NCBI GenBank assembly: GCA_963932465.1 | Contig: OZ010800.1 | Location: 97,297,307 to 97,361,306 of the forward strand | Direction: 5' to 3' | Source of the DNA: Maratus speciosus | Lineage: Eukaryota; Arthropoda; Arachnida; Araneae; Salticidae | DNA: 64,000 bases | In this document: piece by piece, positions 23,152 to 35,000 of the stretch | Layout: every line of letters begins with the position of its first letter | How positions within the stretch are numbered: the first letter of the stretch is position 1 | The notes under the pieces: generated by a model | Seen by the model: only the letters and a program-made list of their open reading frames with translations | Databases searched by the model: none | What the model was told of the DNA's origin: nothing | Translations under genes and position numbers: made by a program

Positions 23152-25423
23152 GTGAAAAGGCATGAGAATGTATTTTTCTAGACCAGATGTTAGATCAAAG
23201 ATAAACCCCGTGCTTTATCACAAAAATGCAGAATTGACATACATATGAACAAAAGGGTATGAATGTTAAAGTGTATTACGAAGATAATTCTAATGAATAG
23301 ATTGCATGTTAAGGGATTTTAAAAGATGAGTTATATTCATGCCCAAATAAGGAAATGCCCGAAGCTAAAATGCTTTTGTTTCTAAGAGACAGCAGTAACG
23401 TTTCTTTGGAATGCAATCAAAAATATGGACTAAATAAAAAACTTGTATATAAAATATTAAAAAATATATTGTGTTTTCTCTATGCATAACACAGTCAAAA
23501 AGAATCTATTAAGTTAAAGTGAGGCCAAGTACTATGCAATAGAATAAGTTAACTGCAAAATCACCGTGTGTGTGTCGAGTGGGGGGGGGGGGTGAATCCT
23601 CCAGTTCTAACGTTCCACAATAAAACAACATAAGCTGCAATTCTCTACCATAAAATTGCAACATTTTATGATTCTGTAACTGAGAAATGTGCATGTGAAT
23701 ACTTTTTTAAATGTACAGAAAGTTTATTTTTTTAATTATATAACGAATAAATTATTTTAACTCTTTCAAGGTGGCGGTACATGTATGAAACAAATCTATT
23801 TTAATTCCCAAGTGGTACCAGGATATTGATAAAAAAAAGAGTTAATGAATGTTTCCAAATTAAATTTGTTTGTGAATTCCGGTGATATTCATTTCAACAT
23901 TTTAGCAATGGGAGAGCTTTGGCCCTGAAAGGGTTAAAATAGTTTCTGTACTACAAAATATATAATTAAATCGATTAAAAAGTATTCGCCGACATGCGTA
24001 TAAAATATCATTATATTGGCACAAGATCTATATTGTCATACATGCATAAAAAAAGCAGTTCGCAATGATGATCTTTGGATATCAGCAATGTGAAATTTGT
24101 GCAACATTTTTATGCCAGATATTTCGGAATTCGTACGTATTTGCATCAAACACGTATCACCTACATCGCCGATTTCCGTCGTTGTGCCATGTTTCTGGCG
24201 CAACTTCGATAACCCATGAAAGTATCGCCAAAGATATCGAATGAAAGGACAGAATCGATACATTTAGGTTACGATTCGCTGTTATCGAAATAACACCTCT
24301 AGTACATGATGAAAGATATAATTTTTGTGCCAATATGTTAGTTCTGTGCTTGCTGGGAAATCTATTAGAATTAGATCTCCCTATTATCTATGATTATCTA
24401 TATCTATGATTTTCTGACATGAAACATTGCAAAGTTTTATACCTCCTCCAAAAGTGAAAAGAGTTGAGTTGTTCTTCTGTTTTGGAATAAAAATTTGAAA
24501 TAAGCATCAAGTCTCGCTTTTTTGAGTAGAATTTTAATGTTAACTAAATGTTGAATTGATATTACTAGGATTTCGAATATTTGATAATTATTATTTTTTG
24601 AGTGGTAATGCTGTCTTGAATTTCCATGCCACCCATCGATGGTAGTCTAAATTATCAGCCGTCCATGTACTTCCTGGTATTTTTTTTATTAGTCATTTTA
24701 GTGAAAAAAAAAACTATGAATTTAAAAAAGAAATTATAAGTTTACTTATGGGCATTGGAGGGATATTAAATATACTAAGTTGAAGAAAAAATTATGATCG
24801 TATAATTTTAATTTAAGACTGCTTTTGCTGTTTACATGAAATTCAAATATGAACCAATGGCACAATCTAAACAAAAAATTCCCATTTTCTCTCTTTCTAT
24901 GTATAATAGCCCCTTAGGTATAGAAAAGCTCAAGAAAAAATCCTTTAAAAAATCCCGGCATTAATCAGCTATCACCTCTCGAGACATTTAACTGTTTTCC
25001 CGCGTACTACGTCAGACTGAATAACTAAGTCCATGCCGCCAGAAAAAGCAAGGCTGAGCCCAGCCTTGCTTTTTCTAGCACGCTGTTCCTTTTGCACTGA
25101 AGAAGAATCTCGCTAGTAGATTCGAAACAGCTGTTTGCTGCTTTTCATATATTATTTGTGCATTTTAAACGTTGGTTTTTCTGCTTTTTAATAATCAAGA
25201 CATGGGAAAAAGATTCCGTAAAAAAAATTAGTTCCAAAAATCGCCGCTAGGGCATTTTGTGGCGCTGCCGTAGCTTACAATAACGAGAATTAGCATAAAA
25301 CACGGGAATCAAAGAAAAATGCAAATGTTGTGCGATGACAGCGCCAGTAAGAGGGGCTATTAAAGCAAGTAGTAGTCAGCTCCGACAAATAATCTCAGCT
25401 GAACTAAACGAGCTCCAGTGGAC

Positions 25424-26204
25424 ATGCCTCTCACGTTACCGGAACATGCGTTACTGGTGAAGCTGTATTATATGAATCAATGTAATGGATCCTCATCTCT
25501 TCGGGAATTTCGAGCCAGAAAAAAATTACGAAAGGGGCCTTTATCGCTGAATGGTCATAAGAAAATGATTAAGAAATTCGAGGAAACGGGATCACTGACC
25601 ATTCGCGCTAGGAGAGGACGTAAACAAGTATCAGAAGATGTAATAACTGATGTGGCAACTGCAATTGTCGAAGGATCGCAGGGAACCATTGCTGGTACTA
25701 GCAGAGCCCGAGGTGTAGCTCGACAAATGGACATGAATTATTCCACTGTATGGAGAGTTTTGAAGGCGGCGCGTTATTGGATTTTACCCCTACAAAATCA
25801 GCCCCTTGCACGAACTGAAACCAAGTGATTATGATAAGCGAGTGACATTCGCTCTATCGTTTCTTGCCACGGTAGAAATTGATGATGCTTTCCCATGGCA
25901 CATTCTGTGGGGAGATGAGTGCCATTTTTGTCTCAATGGGTCCGTTAACACACAAAATAGCCGAATTTGGGCTTCTGAGCAAACCCACACCGTGCATGAA
26001 ATCCCATTAAATTCCCCAAAAGTCACTGTTTGGTGTGATTTCACAGCCGAATTCGTAATTGGGCCATTCTTTTTTGAGACCATCACTCCGACAGGACCCG
26101 AAACGTGCACCATAAATGCAGAAAGGTACCACGAAATGCTGCAAACGTTTGTTATTCCACAACTTCAGCAAAGAAACCGACGATTTCGTTACATACAGAG
26201 ATGG
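25424..26204 (+). pseudogene. Mariner-type transposase fragment (unit 5)
   Basis: Translation identical to unit 4, including the Gly-to-Arg change. Same frameshifts and truncation. Confidence 0.86.
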
Positions 26205-26685
26205 CCGTTTTGTTGACAACGTATAGAGATGTAGAGCACCAGGACTTACTAAAAAAAAAACTGCAATTTTGTAAACGAAGACTTTTTTTATTCCATGATG
26301 AAAGCAGAAGGGAGAGGTACAATGGGGAAAAGAAAGGAGCCTCTTCTTAAAATGACATCACGAGGCTAGCGACAGAGCAGCAGTGTGTTGAATAAACAGT
26401 TAGAACTTTCTTGCTTGGCGGACTACAATATCGCCAATCTACAAATATTTTAACTCAACCACAAGAGGCGGAGAAAAACATTAGCTGGTACGGATTTGCC
26501 AAATACATACGGTAGGCTTCTACCATATATTAATTGTGTAGGGGCGCCAGACTGTGGGTTGCTAAAATTCCTGAATCATGAATGGCGCAATCTAATCTGT
26601 ACTTTGAATACAGCTGAGGTTAAGTGTAAAAAAAAAAATAAAAATGTTTCTGGATAACGACATAGTAACAGACCGAATTCGCTAG
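26205..26685 (+). pseudogene. Decayed unknown reading frame (unit 5)
   Basis: Same as unit 4 except for a 10-A run that shifts the frame near 26260 and a longer A run near 26630. Confidence 0.4.
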
Positions 26686-28957
26686 GTGAAAAGGCATGAG
26701 AATGTATTTTTCTAGACCAGATGTTAGATCAAAGATAAACCCCGTGCTTTATCACAAAAATGCAGAATTGACATACATATGAACAAAAGGGTATGAATGT
26801 TAAAGTGTATTACGAAGATAATTCTAATGAATAGATTGCATGTTAAGGGATTTTAAAAGATGAGTTATATTCATGCCCAAATAAGGAAATGCCCGAAGCT
26901 AAAATGCTTTTGTTTCTAAGAGACAGCAGTAACGTTTCTTTGGAATGCAATCAAAAATATGGACTAAATAAAAAACTTGTATATAAAATATTAAAAAATA
27001 TATTGTGTTTTCTCTATGCATAACACAGTCAAAAAGAATCTATTAAGTTAAAGTGAGGCCAAGTACTATGCAATAGAATAAGTTAACTGCAAAATCACCG
27101 TGTGTGTGTCGAGTGGGGGGGGGGGTGAATCCTCCAGTTCTAACGTTCCACAATAAAACAACATAAGCTGCAATTCTCTACCATAAAATTGCAACATTTT
27201 ATGATTCTGTAACTGAGAAATGTGCATGTGAATACTTTTTTAAATGTACAGAAAGTTTATTTTTTTAATTATATAACGAATAAATTATTTTAACTCTTTC
27301 AAGGTGGCGGTACATGTATGAAACAAATCTATTTTAATTCCCAAGTGGTACCAGGATATTGATAAAAAAAAGAGTTAATGAATGTTTCCAAATTAAATTT
27401 GTTTGTGAATTCCGGTGATATTCATTTCAACATTTTAGCAATGGGAGAGCTTTGGCCCTGAAAGGGTTAAAATAGTTTCTGTACTACAAAATATATAATT
27501 AAATCGATTAAAAAGTATTCGCCGACATGCGTATAAAATATCATTATATTGGCACAAGATCTATATTGTCATACATGCATAAAAAAAGCAGTTCGCAATG
27601 ATGATCTTTGGATATCAGCAATGTGAAATTTGTGCAACATTTTTATGCCAGATATTTCGGAATTCGTACGTATTTGCATCAAACACGTATCACCTACATC
27701 GCCGATTTCCGTCGTTGTGCCATGTTTCTGGCGCAACTTCGATAACCCATGAAAGTATCGCCAAAGATATCGAATGAAAGGACAGAATCGATACATTTAG
27801 GTTACGATTCGCTGTTATCGAAATAACACCTCTAGTACATGATGAAAGATATAATTTTTGTGCCAATATGTTAGTTCTGTGCTTGCTGGGAAATCTATTA
27901 GAATTAGATCTCCCTATTATCTATGATTATCTATCTCTATGATTTTCTGACATGAAACATTGCAAAGTTTTATACCTCCTCCAAAAGTGAAAAGAGTTGA
28001 GTTGTTCTTCTGTTTTGGAATAAAAATTTGAAATAAGCATCAAGTCTCGCTTTTTTTGAGTAGAATTTTAATGTTAACTAAATGTTGAATTGATATTACT
28101 AGGATTTCGAATATTTGATAATTATTATTTTTTGTGTGGTAATGCTGTCTTGAATTTTCATGCCACCCATCGATGGTAGTCTAAATTATCAGCCGTCCAT
28201 GTACTTCCTGGTAATTTTTTTTTATTAGTCATTTTAGTGAAAAAAAAAACTATGAATTTAAAAAAGAAATTATAAGTTTACTTATGGGCATTGGAGGGAT
28301 ATTAAATATACTAAGTTGAAGAAAAAATTATGATCGTATAATTTTAATTTAAGACTGCTTTTGCTGTTTACATGAAATTCAAATATGAGCCAATGGCACA
28401 ATCTAAACAAAAAATTCCCATTTTCTCTCTTTCTATGTATAATAGCCCCTTAGGTATAGAAAAGCTCAAGAAAAAATCCTTTAAAAAATCCCGGCATTAA
28501 TCAGCTATCACCTCTCCAGACATTTAACTGTTTTCCCGCGTACTACGTCAGACTGAATAACTAAGTCCATGCCGCCAGAAAAAGCAAGGCTGAGCCCAGC
28601 CTTGCTTTTTCTAGCCCGCTGTTCCTTTTGCACTGAAGAAGAATCTCGCTAGTAGATTCGAAACAGCTGTTTGCTGCTTTTCATATATTATTTGTGCATT
28701 TTAAACGTTGGTTTTTCTGCTTTTTAATAATCAAGACATGGAAAAAAGATTCCGTAAAAAAATAGTTCCAAAAATCGCCGCTAGGGCATTTTGTGGCGCT
28801 GCTGTAGCTTACAATAACAAGAATTAGCATAAAACACGGGAATCAAAGAAAAATGCAAATGTTGTGCGATGACAGCGCCAGTAATAGGGGCTATTAAAGC
28901 AAGTAGTAGTCAGCTCCGACAAATAATCTCAGCTGAACTAAACGAGCTCCAGTGGAC

Positions 28958-29738
28958 ATGCCTCTCACGTTACCGGAACATGCGTTACTGGTGAAGCTGT
29001 ATTATATGAATCAATGTAATGGATCCTCAGCTCTTCGGGAATTTCGAGCCAGAAAAAAATTACGAAAGGGGCCTTTATCGCTGAATGGTCATAAGAAAAT
29101 GATTAAGAAGTTCGAGGAAACGGGATCACTGACCATTCGCGCTGGGAGAGGACGTAAACAAGTATCAGAAGATGTAATAACTGATGTGGCAACTGCAATT
29201 GTCGAAGGATCGCAGGGAACCATTGCTGGTACTAGCAGAGCCCGAGGTGTAGCTCGACAAATGGACATGAATTATTTCACTGTATGGAGAGTTTTGAAGG
29301 CGGCGCGTTATTGGATTTTACCCCTACAAAATCAGCCCCTTGCACGAACTGAAACCAAGTGATTATGATAAGCGAGTGACATTCGCTCTATCGTTTCTTG
29401 CCAGGGTAGAAATTGATGATGCTTTCCCATGGCACATTCTGTGGGGAGATGAGTGCCATTTTTGTCTCAATGGGTCCGTTAACACACAATATAGCCGAAT
29501 TTGGGCTTCTGAGCAAACCCACACCGTGCATGAAATCCCATTAAATTCCCCAAAAGTCACTGTTTGGTGTGATTTCACAGCCGAATTCGTAATTGAGCCA
29601 TTCTTTTTTGAGACCATCACTCCGACAGGACCCGAAACGTGCACCATAAATGCAGAAAGGTACCACGAAATGCTGCAAACGTTTGTTATTCCACAACTTC
29701 AGCAAAGAAACCGACGATTTCGTTACATACAGAGATGG
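28958..29738 (+). pseudogene. Mariner-type transposase fragment (unit 6), directly upstream of the lost C-terminus
   Basis: Same frameshifts. Variants include GSSAL, NYFTVW instead of NYSTVW, SFLARVE, TQYSRIW and FVIEPFF. After 29738 about 1.04 kb of unrelated DNA follows before transposase homology resumes at 30781 with APPH, so this copy and the C-terminal piece together represent the whole interrupted gene. Confidence 0.86.
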
Positions 29739-30216
29739 CCGTTTTGTTGACAACGTATAGAGATGTAGAGCACCAGGACTTACTAAAAAAAAAACTCCAA
29801 TTTGGTAAACGAAGACCTTTTTTATTCCATGATGAAAGCAGAAGGGAGAGGTACAATGGGGAAAAGAAAGGAGCCTCTTCATAAACTGACATCACGAGGC
29901 TAGCGACAGAGCAGCAGTGTGTTGAATAAACAGTTAGAACTTTCTTGCTTGGCGGACTACAATATCGCCAATCTACAAATATTTTGACCCATGCACCAGA
30001 GGCGGAGAAAAACATTAGCTGGTATGGATTTGCCAAATACATACGGTAGGCTTCTACCATATATTAATTGTGTAGGGGCGCCAGACTGTGGGTTGCTAAA
30101 ATTCCTGAATCATGATAGGCGCAATCTAATCTGTACTTTGAATACAGCTGAGGTTAAGTGTATAAAAAAATAAAAATGTTTCTGGATAACGACATAGTAA
30201 CAGACCGAATTCGCTA
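29739..30216 (+). pseudogene. Decayed unknown reading frame (unit 6)
   Basis: Same region with CTCCAATTTGG and GAAGACC variants. Here the flanking insertion continues to about 30777, where transposase homology resumes. Confidence 0.4.
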
Positions 30217-30465
30217 GGCGAAAAGGCATGAGAATGTATTTTTCTAGACCAGATGTTAGATCAAAGATAAACCCCGTGCTTTATCACAAAAATGCAGAAT
30301 TGACATACATATGAACAAAAGGGTATGAATGTTAAAGTGTATTACGAAGATAATTCTAATGAATAGATTGCATGTTAAGGGATTTTAAATGATGAGTTAT
30401 ATTCATGCCCAAATAAGGAAATGCCCGAAGCTAAAATGCTTTTGTTTCTAAGAGACAGCAGTAAC

Positions 30466-30780
30466 GTTCTTCTACAAGGTTAAATCGTATGTGTGAGAGA
30501 CTCACAAAGTAAAAATGGAGACTGGCTCACTGATTTTATTTTATTAAAGAGATGAGTAACTAGAATAATTTAATTTAAATGTGCAGGGCCATTAATACAA
30601 TCGCTTTAGTTTTTAAACGTTGAATTTAATTTAGGGGCTGCACTGTTTGACTATAGTGCAGTAAAATAAATAAATTATTAAACCGAATTTTAATTGAAGT
30701 TGTTGGGGGGGGGGATGGAAAGCAAACATATATAACGAGATAGTCGTTATACCGTCTCCAACAGACAATCTATATCTGGT
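30466..30780 (+). other. Right remainder of the DNA inserted in the transposase gene
   Basis: Unique in the window. Continues from the end of unit 6 (GTTCTTCTACAAGG) to the resumption of transposase homology. Contains a G-run (30705-30714) and no coding signal. Confidence 0.6.
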
Positions 30781-31119
30781 GCTCCGCCACACATTAGTAA
30801 TAAGGTAAAGCAGCTGTTGTGCCAAAACTTCACTGATGTTAGAGTCATAAGTCGGAGTTTTCCAGTTGCATGGCCGCCTCGTTCCCCTGACCTCACGCCA
30901 TGCAATTTTTGGCTCTGGGGTTATTTGAAATCTCAAGTTTATGTTGGTGGAGTATCAAATTTGTCTATTCTAAAGAACAACATAACAAAGGCAGTGCGGA
31001 ATATTCCTCATGATATGTTACGTACGGCTGTGGAGAACGTTGTGCAAAGAGTGCACGTTGTTATTTCTGAGAACGGCGCTCACATTGAAGGTGGTATAAT
31101 TCCTCACCGGGACAGTTAA
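30781..31119 (+). pseudogene. C-terminal third of the mariner-type transposase
   Basis: Starts at APPHISNKVKQLL, which normally follows the second catalytic aspartate, here preceded by SG instead of DG. It continues through AWPPRSPDLTPCNFWLWGYL, which carries the third catalytic acidic residue, to AVENVVQR and a stop at 31117-31119. This is the usual C-terminus of the DUF4817-type arthropod transposases and the only copy in the window. It is separated from the N-terminal two thirds in unit 6 by the insertion 29739-30777. Confidence 0.85.
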
Positions 31120-31199
31120 TGAGTAAATAAACATTAATAATTTAACTGTACGATTTTATGTGTTAGTATTTTCTTTTCTCACATTTTATACATTACAAA

Positions 31200-31362
31200 G
31201 CGCCAAAAAATGCCCTAGCGGCGATTTTTGGAACTATTGTTTTTCATGCACTCCTTTTTCCCATGTCCGGATTAGTCTAAATACCAAGTTTGGCGCAATT
31301 TCGGCTATTAGATCGCGCTACAGGGCGCTCCAAACACTGTCACTTTAAAAAAGATCACCCTG
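31200..31362 (-). repeat. Right TIR of the mariner-type element, with TA target
   Basis: 31200-31268 is inverted relative to 9907-9973 and its copies (TGCCCTAGCGGCGATTTTTG, TTTTTCCCATGTCC). The arm extends to 31362, ending GATCACCCTG, and is followed by TA (31363-31364). On the other strand the terminus reads CAGGGTGATC, a typical Tc1/mariner-type end. Confidence 0.75.
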
Positions 31363-31364
31363 TA

Positions 31365-31553
31365 CTTTGATTCCGTTCAAATGAAATCGAAATAAATCTT
31401 AGACTTTTTTTAAAGTTTTGTAATTTTCATGTATCTTATCATATTATGTACAATCGTCATAAACATAATGCAAAATCTGCAGTACAAATATTTGCAACTT
31501 AAAAATCGAAAAAGTCTACGATTTATTTCGATTTCATTTGAACAGAATCGAAG
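31365..31553. mobile_element. Palindromic MITE, 189 bp, TA-flanked
   Basis: Ends are inverted copies of about 55-60 bp: CTTTGATTCCGTTCAAATGA on the left and its counterpart TCATTTGAACAGAATCGAAG on the right. TA lies on each side (31363-31364, 31554-31555). It abuts the right end of the mariner-type element, sharing the TA. Confidence 0.7.
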
Positions 31554-31555
31554 TA

Positions 31556-32030
31556 TATAGGTGTTTAAAGTACTATATTGTATGAATTTCATTTTAATTT
31601 TTTTATGTTTAATTGGTTTAACTTATTTGTTACAAAAAATTAACATTAAATGTAGAACGAATTGAATGAAATATCTTAATATCTACCCCTTCTCGGGCTT
31701 AAACAATTTAGGAAATAAATTTTGTTTTTTTAATTTGTTCTGCAAATTAGGTTTTTGTTTAATAAGCCAAGTTTTTTAATAACTATTGCATTCAGACGAA
31801 CACAATTCAAAATTAATGGAAAGTATCATCATCAGGCTTTGATTTATGCGATATCGCATCAGAATTTGTGATGTAATTTACCTATGTATAATTAAAAATG
31901 TTTCACCAGTGCAGTAATGCAGGTTGCTGTTTTGGTCAAAAAATTACAATCTGAACTTAAAAAATCTGCTTGAAAATGTCATTTTTATTTCCACTATGAC
32001 GCCATACTCATCTTTTTTTCCTTCTATCCT
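31556..32030. other. AT-rich spacer, nothing identified
   Basis: No coding, TIR or repeat signal noticed. Confidence 0.3.
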
Positions 32031-35000
32031 TCTATATATATAAAAAAGTTTTGATTTGGAAATGGACCAATGAAAATCTACGTAGATCATCCGGGTATAC
32101 TCGTACTAGATCGGCATCCATATTTTTTATAACCGGGGGTCTTTCTTCGTTAATATTAAGAAAACTGTTTCATACAAAAATATGAAAATCGGTGGTATTA
32201 TAGAGACATGTTTGATAAACACGCTGATGCAGACAGTTTTTAAATCGAATAACTATTTTAAGAGATATTTAATGTTAAAGATAATCAAAATCGTTCCATC
32301 AAAAAAGTTTTATAGGAGAAAAACTATACATAGGAACTTAAACATTTTTACATCATTTTATACATTGGAAGTTTCAGATGTGCATACTGCAATTATCTTT
32401 TTAATTTGACTCATTTTTTGAGGAGTTACTTCCATTTTAAATTCAAATTTTCAGCATTTCGAGAGATATTTTTTACTCATTTTAGAAAAGGGCAATTATT
32501 TTAAACTGTTACCAATTTTAAAAACAGCGCAAAGAATAATATTTCCTTCAAATAAAAAAATTATTTACACGTGGCTATTATAAACAGAAAAAAACTTTCA
32601 AATTAGAATTAAGTGATTACGTGTTAAAAATCAGGTAAATATTGAAAATTACATCATAAAAACTGCAGTTACACGTGAATTTTAAAAGGGAAAGAAAATT
32701 TTTTAAATACTAAATTCATTATTATGCGTTAAAAGTCACAAATGAAGGAAATTATGTGTATTTAAAAAGGCCAAATAAATAAAAGTTGGCAAAACACTTT
32801 AAATTAAAAAATATATTTGCACGAGATGTTTATTTCATATTTTGAGATAATCTTTTCAACTATTATCGTGAATTCTAAGACAGCACAAATAATATTTTCT
32901 TTCTAACAACAAAAGTATTTTCATGTGAATATTAAAATGAGAAAGGAAACTTTGGTAAAAATTACGCCAGATTTAAAACGATACATTTAAAAGAACTTTC
33001 TCATAGCGTTGTTAAAAAGTACCGAGAGACAAAGACTCTGTGTACTTAATTCATTTTACATTAGCTTACTTTCAAAATTTTAACTAATTTTTAACACTTT
33101 CCATCAAAGTTGAAAAGTGTTATTGATTTCGGTTTGTCTGTTCGCGCTCTAACTCTCGTAATATACTCGGATCGCACTGAAATTTTTGGTTATTGACGTT
33201 TATCCTAGCACGAACCCTATTTCAAATGAAGTTTGTAGCATGCATTCGTTCATTTACAAGGACAGTCAAAAGTATTCCGTTACATTACGGACAATGGGAA
33301 AAAATCATTTCAAATGAATTTTAAAGATGTTACACCCTTTCAAACATAATAAAAAATATATGCATTTACGAAGTGCACTAAAATATGCAGAATACTCTGT
33401 AGCATATGCGGTGCAACGAATACTTACTATTCATTTACAGGGCTAAACGAAAGAATTCCATTACAAATGGCATAGGGGGGGGGGAATTGTTTGCGGCGTA
33501 TTTTAATTATACAAATTCATATATAATAAAATTGATATACGTCGGTGAGGCTTACTTAAGTTATTTCATCTATAATACGAAGTGAATAGCATTTACAGGA
33601 ATATACAAAACATTTCAGACAACTATTTTCTATCCGAAGTACTGTATATTAGCGGCGATGGCAGGGAAAGCATTTTTAATTATGATATGCGCTTTTAAGT
33701 TTCACTATATTTATGCATACTATATGGTGTGAGTAAATGTTATAGTTGATATACAGGGTTACGCAAAAGAATTCGTAAAGGTTACTGAGTATGCCCGTAA
33801 ATTGCTGAAAGGTCGGTTTAAAATGTGTTATGCTGAACTGCGTGTAGTTTTCTATGAAATGTTTGTAGAATATCGATAAAATGATATACAGGGCCACGCA
33901 AAGAATTGGATACATGGCCGCCTATAGATGATAAATTCTGGAAATGCGATTTCAGTAGTTTTAAGAGTGATTTAGTTTGAATTAAAGTTTAGCTAAATAG
34001 TTGGTTGTAATAAAGGTACTAGGTAAACAACAGGGCTGAACAAAAGTATTCTAGCATGTTTCCATCTATTAGTATAAATTGCTGCAAGAAAAATTTCAAC
34101 CTATTACAGTCGAACTTGGATAATTCGAAGTGCAAGGGACCGCTGCAAAACTTCGAATTATCCAAACTTCGTATTATCCAAAATAATTTATTTTTATGTT
34201 GTAAAATAATCCATCACAAAAAAATTGCGAAAAAATCATGTTTATTAATTTTAAATAAAAAAACCACAGCTTTTTAAAATATTGAGATATTTTCTTTAGA
34301 GAGCTTACTTGATTTTTTTAAACAAAATTTTCTCGGATATCTACAGCTCGAAACACAGCTTAACTCACGTTAGATTCTCCTTCTACATAACGACGATATT
34401 CCGCTAGATGAAAGACTGCCTCACTTGATGTTGAATCGGCCTCTGTTCTTCTACGTTCCTCCTCCCTTTATCCCTGCTCTGTTTCTTAGAACAGATAAAA
34501 ATATTCTCCCACCCCCTTCTCTTCCCTAAACAATTTTACACAATAGCTGCAAATAACCGGGCCACTTTTCATATAACTGCATTAAAACTAGATTTTGTCA
34601 TTTTTGAAAGGGTAAAAACTTCGAATTAAAGAAGTTAGACTGCAAAATTTCCACAATAGCTGAAAATAACCCGGCCACTTTTCAAATAAACTGCATTGAA
34701 ACTAGATTTTGTCATTTTTGAAAAGGTAAAAACTTCGAATTAAAGAAGTTGGACTTCGAATTAACCAAGATTTTTTTAGCATTAACTGAATACAAGTTTC
34801 AAGGGACTGACAAAAAACTTCGAATTATCCACGAATTCAAATTAAAGACGTTCGTATTATCCAAGTTCGACTGTATGTGTTTTCTTGCTAAACTAAATTT
34901 TCTATTGTATAGTATATATATATATATCAGCCTACAGATCAAATACAGGGCTATTCGGAAGAATTGGAATAAATATTTGGCTATGGAACTGCTGAAATCA

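Larger units (their letters stand above)
19475..23399 (+). repeat. Array unit 4 (with 392-bp internal duplication)
   Basis: 3925 bp, the longest unit. The right half is shared with unit 5, including a Gly-to-Arg change in the transposase fragment and ATTTTAACTCAACC near 22913 in place of ATTTTGACCCATCC. Confidence 0.9.
23400..26933 (+). repeat. Array unit 5 (single MITE copy)
   Basis: 3534 bp without the internal duplication. The left half is nearly identical to unit 6 (TCGAGTGGGG before the G tract, CAAGGTGGCGG at the MITE) and the right half nearly identical to unit 4. Confidence 0.9.
8106..30465 (+). repeat. Six-unit direct tandem array of 3.5-3.9 kb units
   Basis: Six head-to-tail copies of one segment start at 8106, 11641, 15558, 19475, 23400 and 26934. 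Each starts GTTTCTTTGGAATGC and ends GACAGCAGTAAC. Lengths are 3535, 3917, 3917, 3925, 3534 and 3532 bp. Order within a unit: AT-rich lead with a G10-14 tract, a piggyBac-like MITE of about 183 bp, a GC-poor middle, a 36-nt perfect hairpin, a truncated left TIR of a mariner-type transposon, the N-terminal two thirds of its transposase with frameshifts, then about 730 bp of inserted DNA with a decayed reading frame. The long units hold an extra 392-bp copy of the MITE region. Copies are nearly identical, so amplification is recent. Confidence 0.93.
26934..30465 (+). repeat. Array unit 6 (single MITE copy), joined to unique right flank
   Basis: 3532 bp. It is the only unit followed by the rest of the inserted DNA and by the transposase C-terminus (30781-31119). 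Its right half shares variants with unit 3. It is therefore the best candidate for the original copy at the right edge. Confidence 0.88.

Noticed and set aside
8106..30465. Regular repetition considered as a CRISPR-like or gene-cluster array
   Set aside because: Units are kilobases long, without spacers, and contain eukaryotic transposon fragments.
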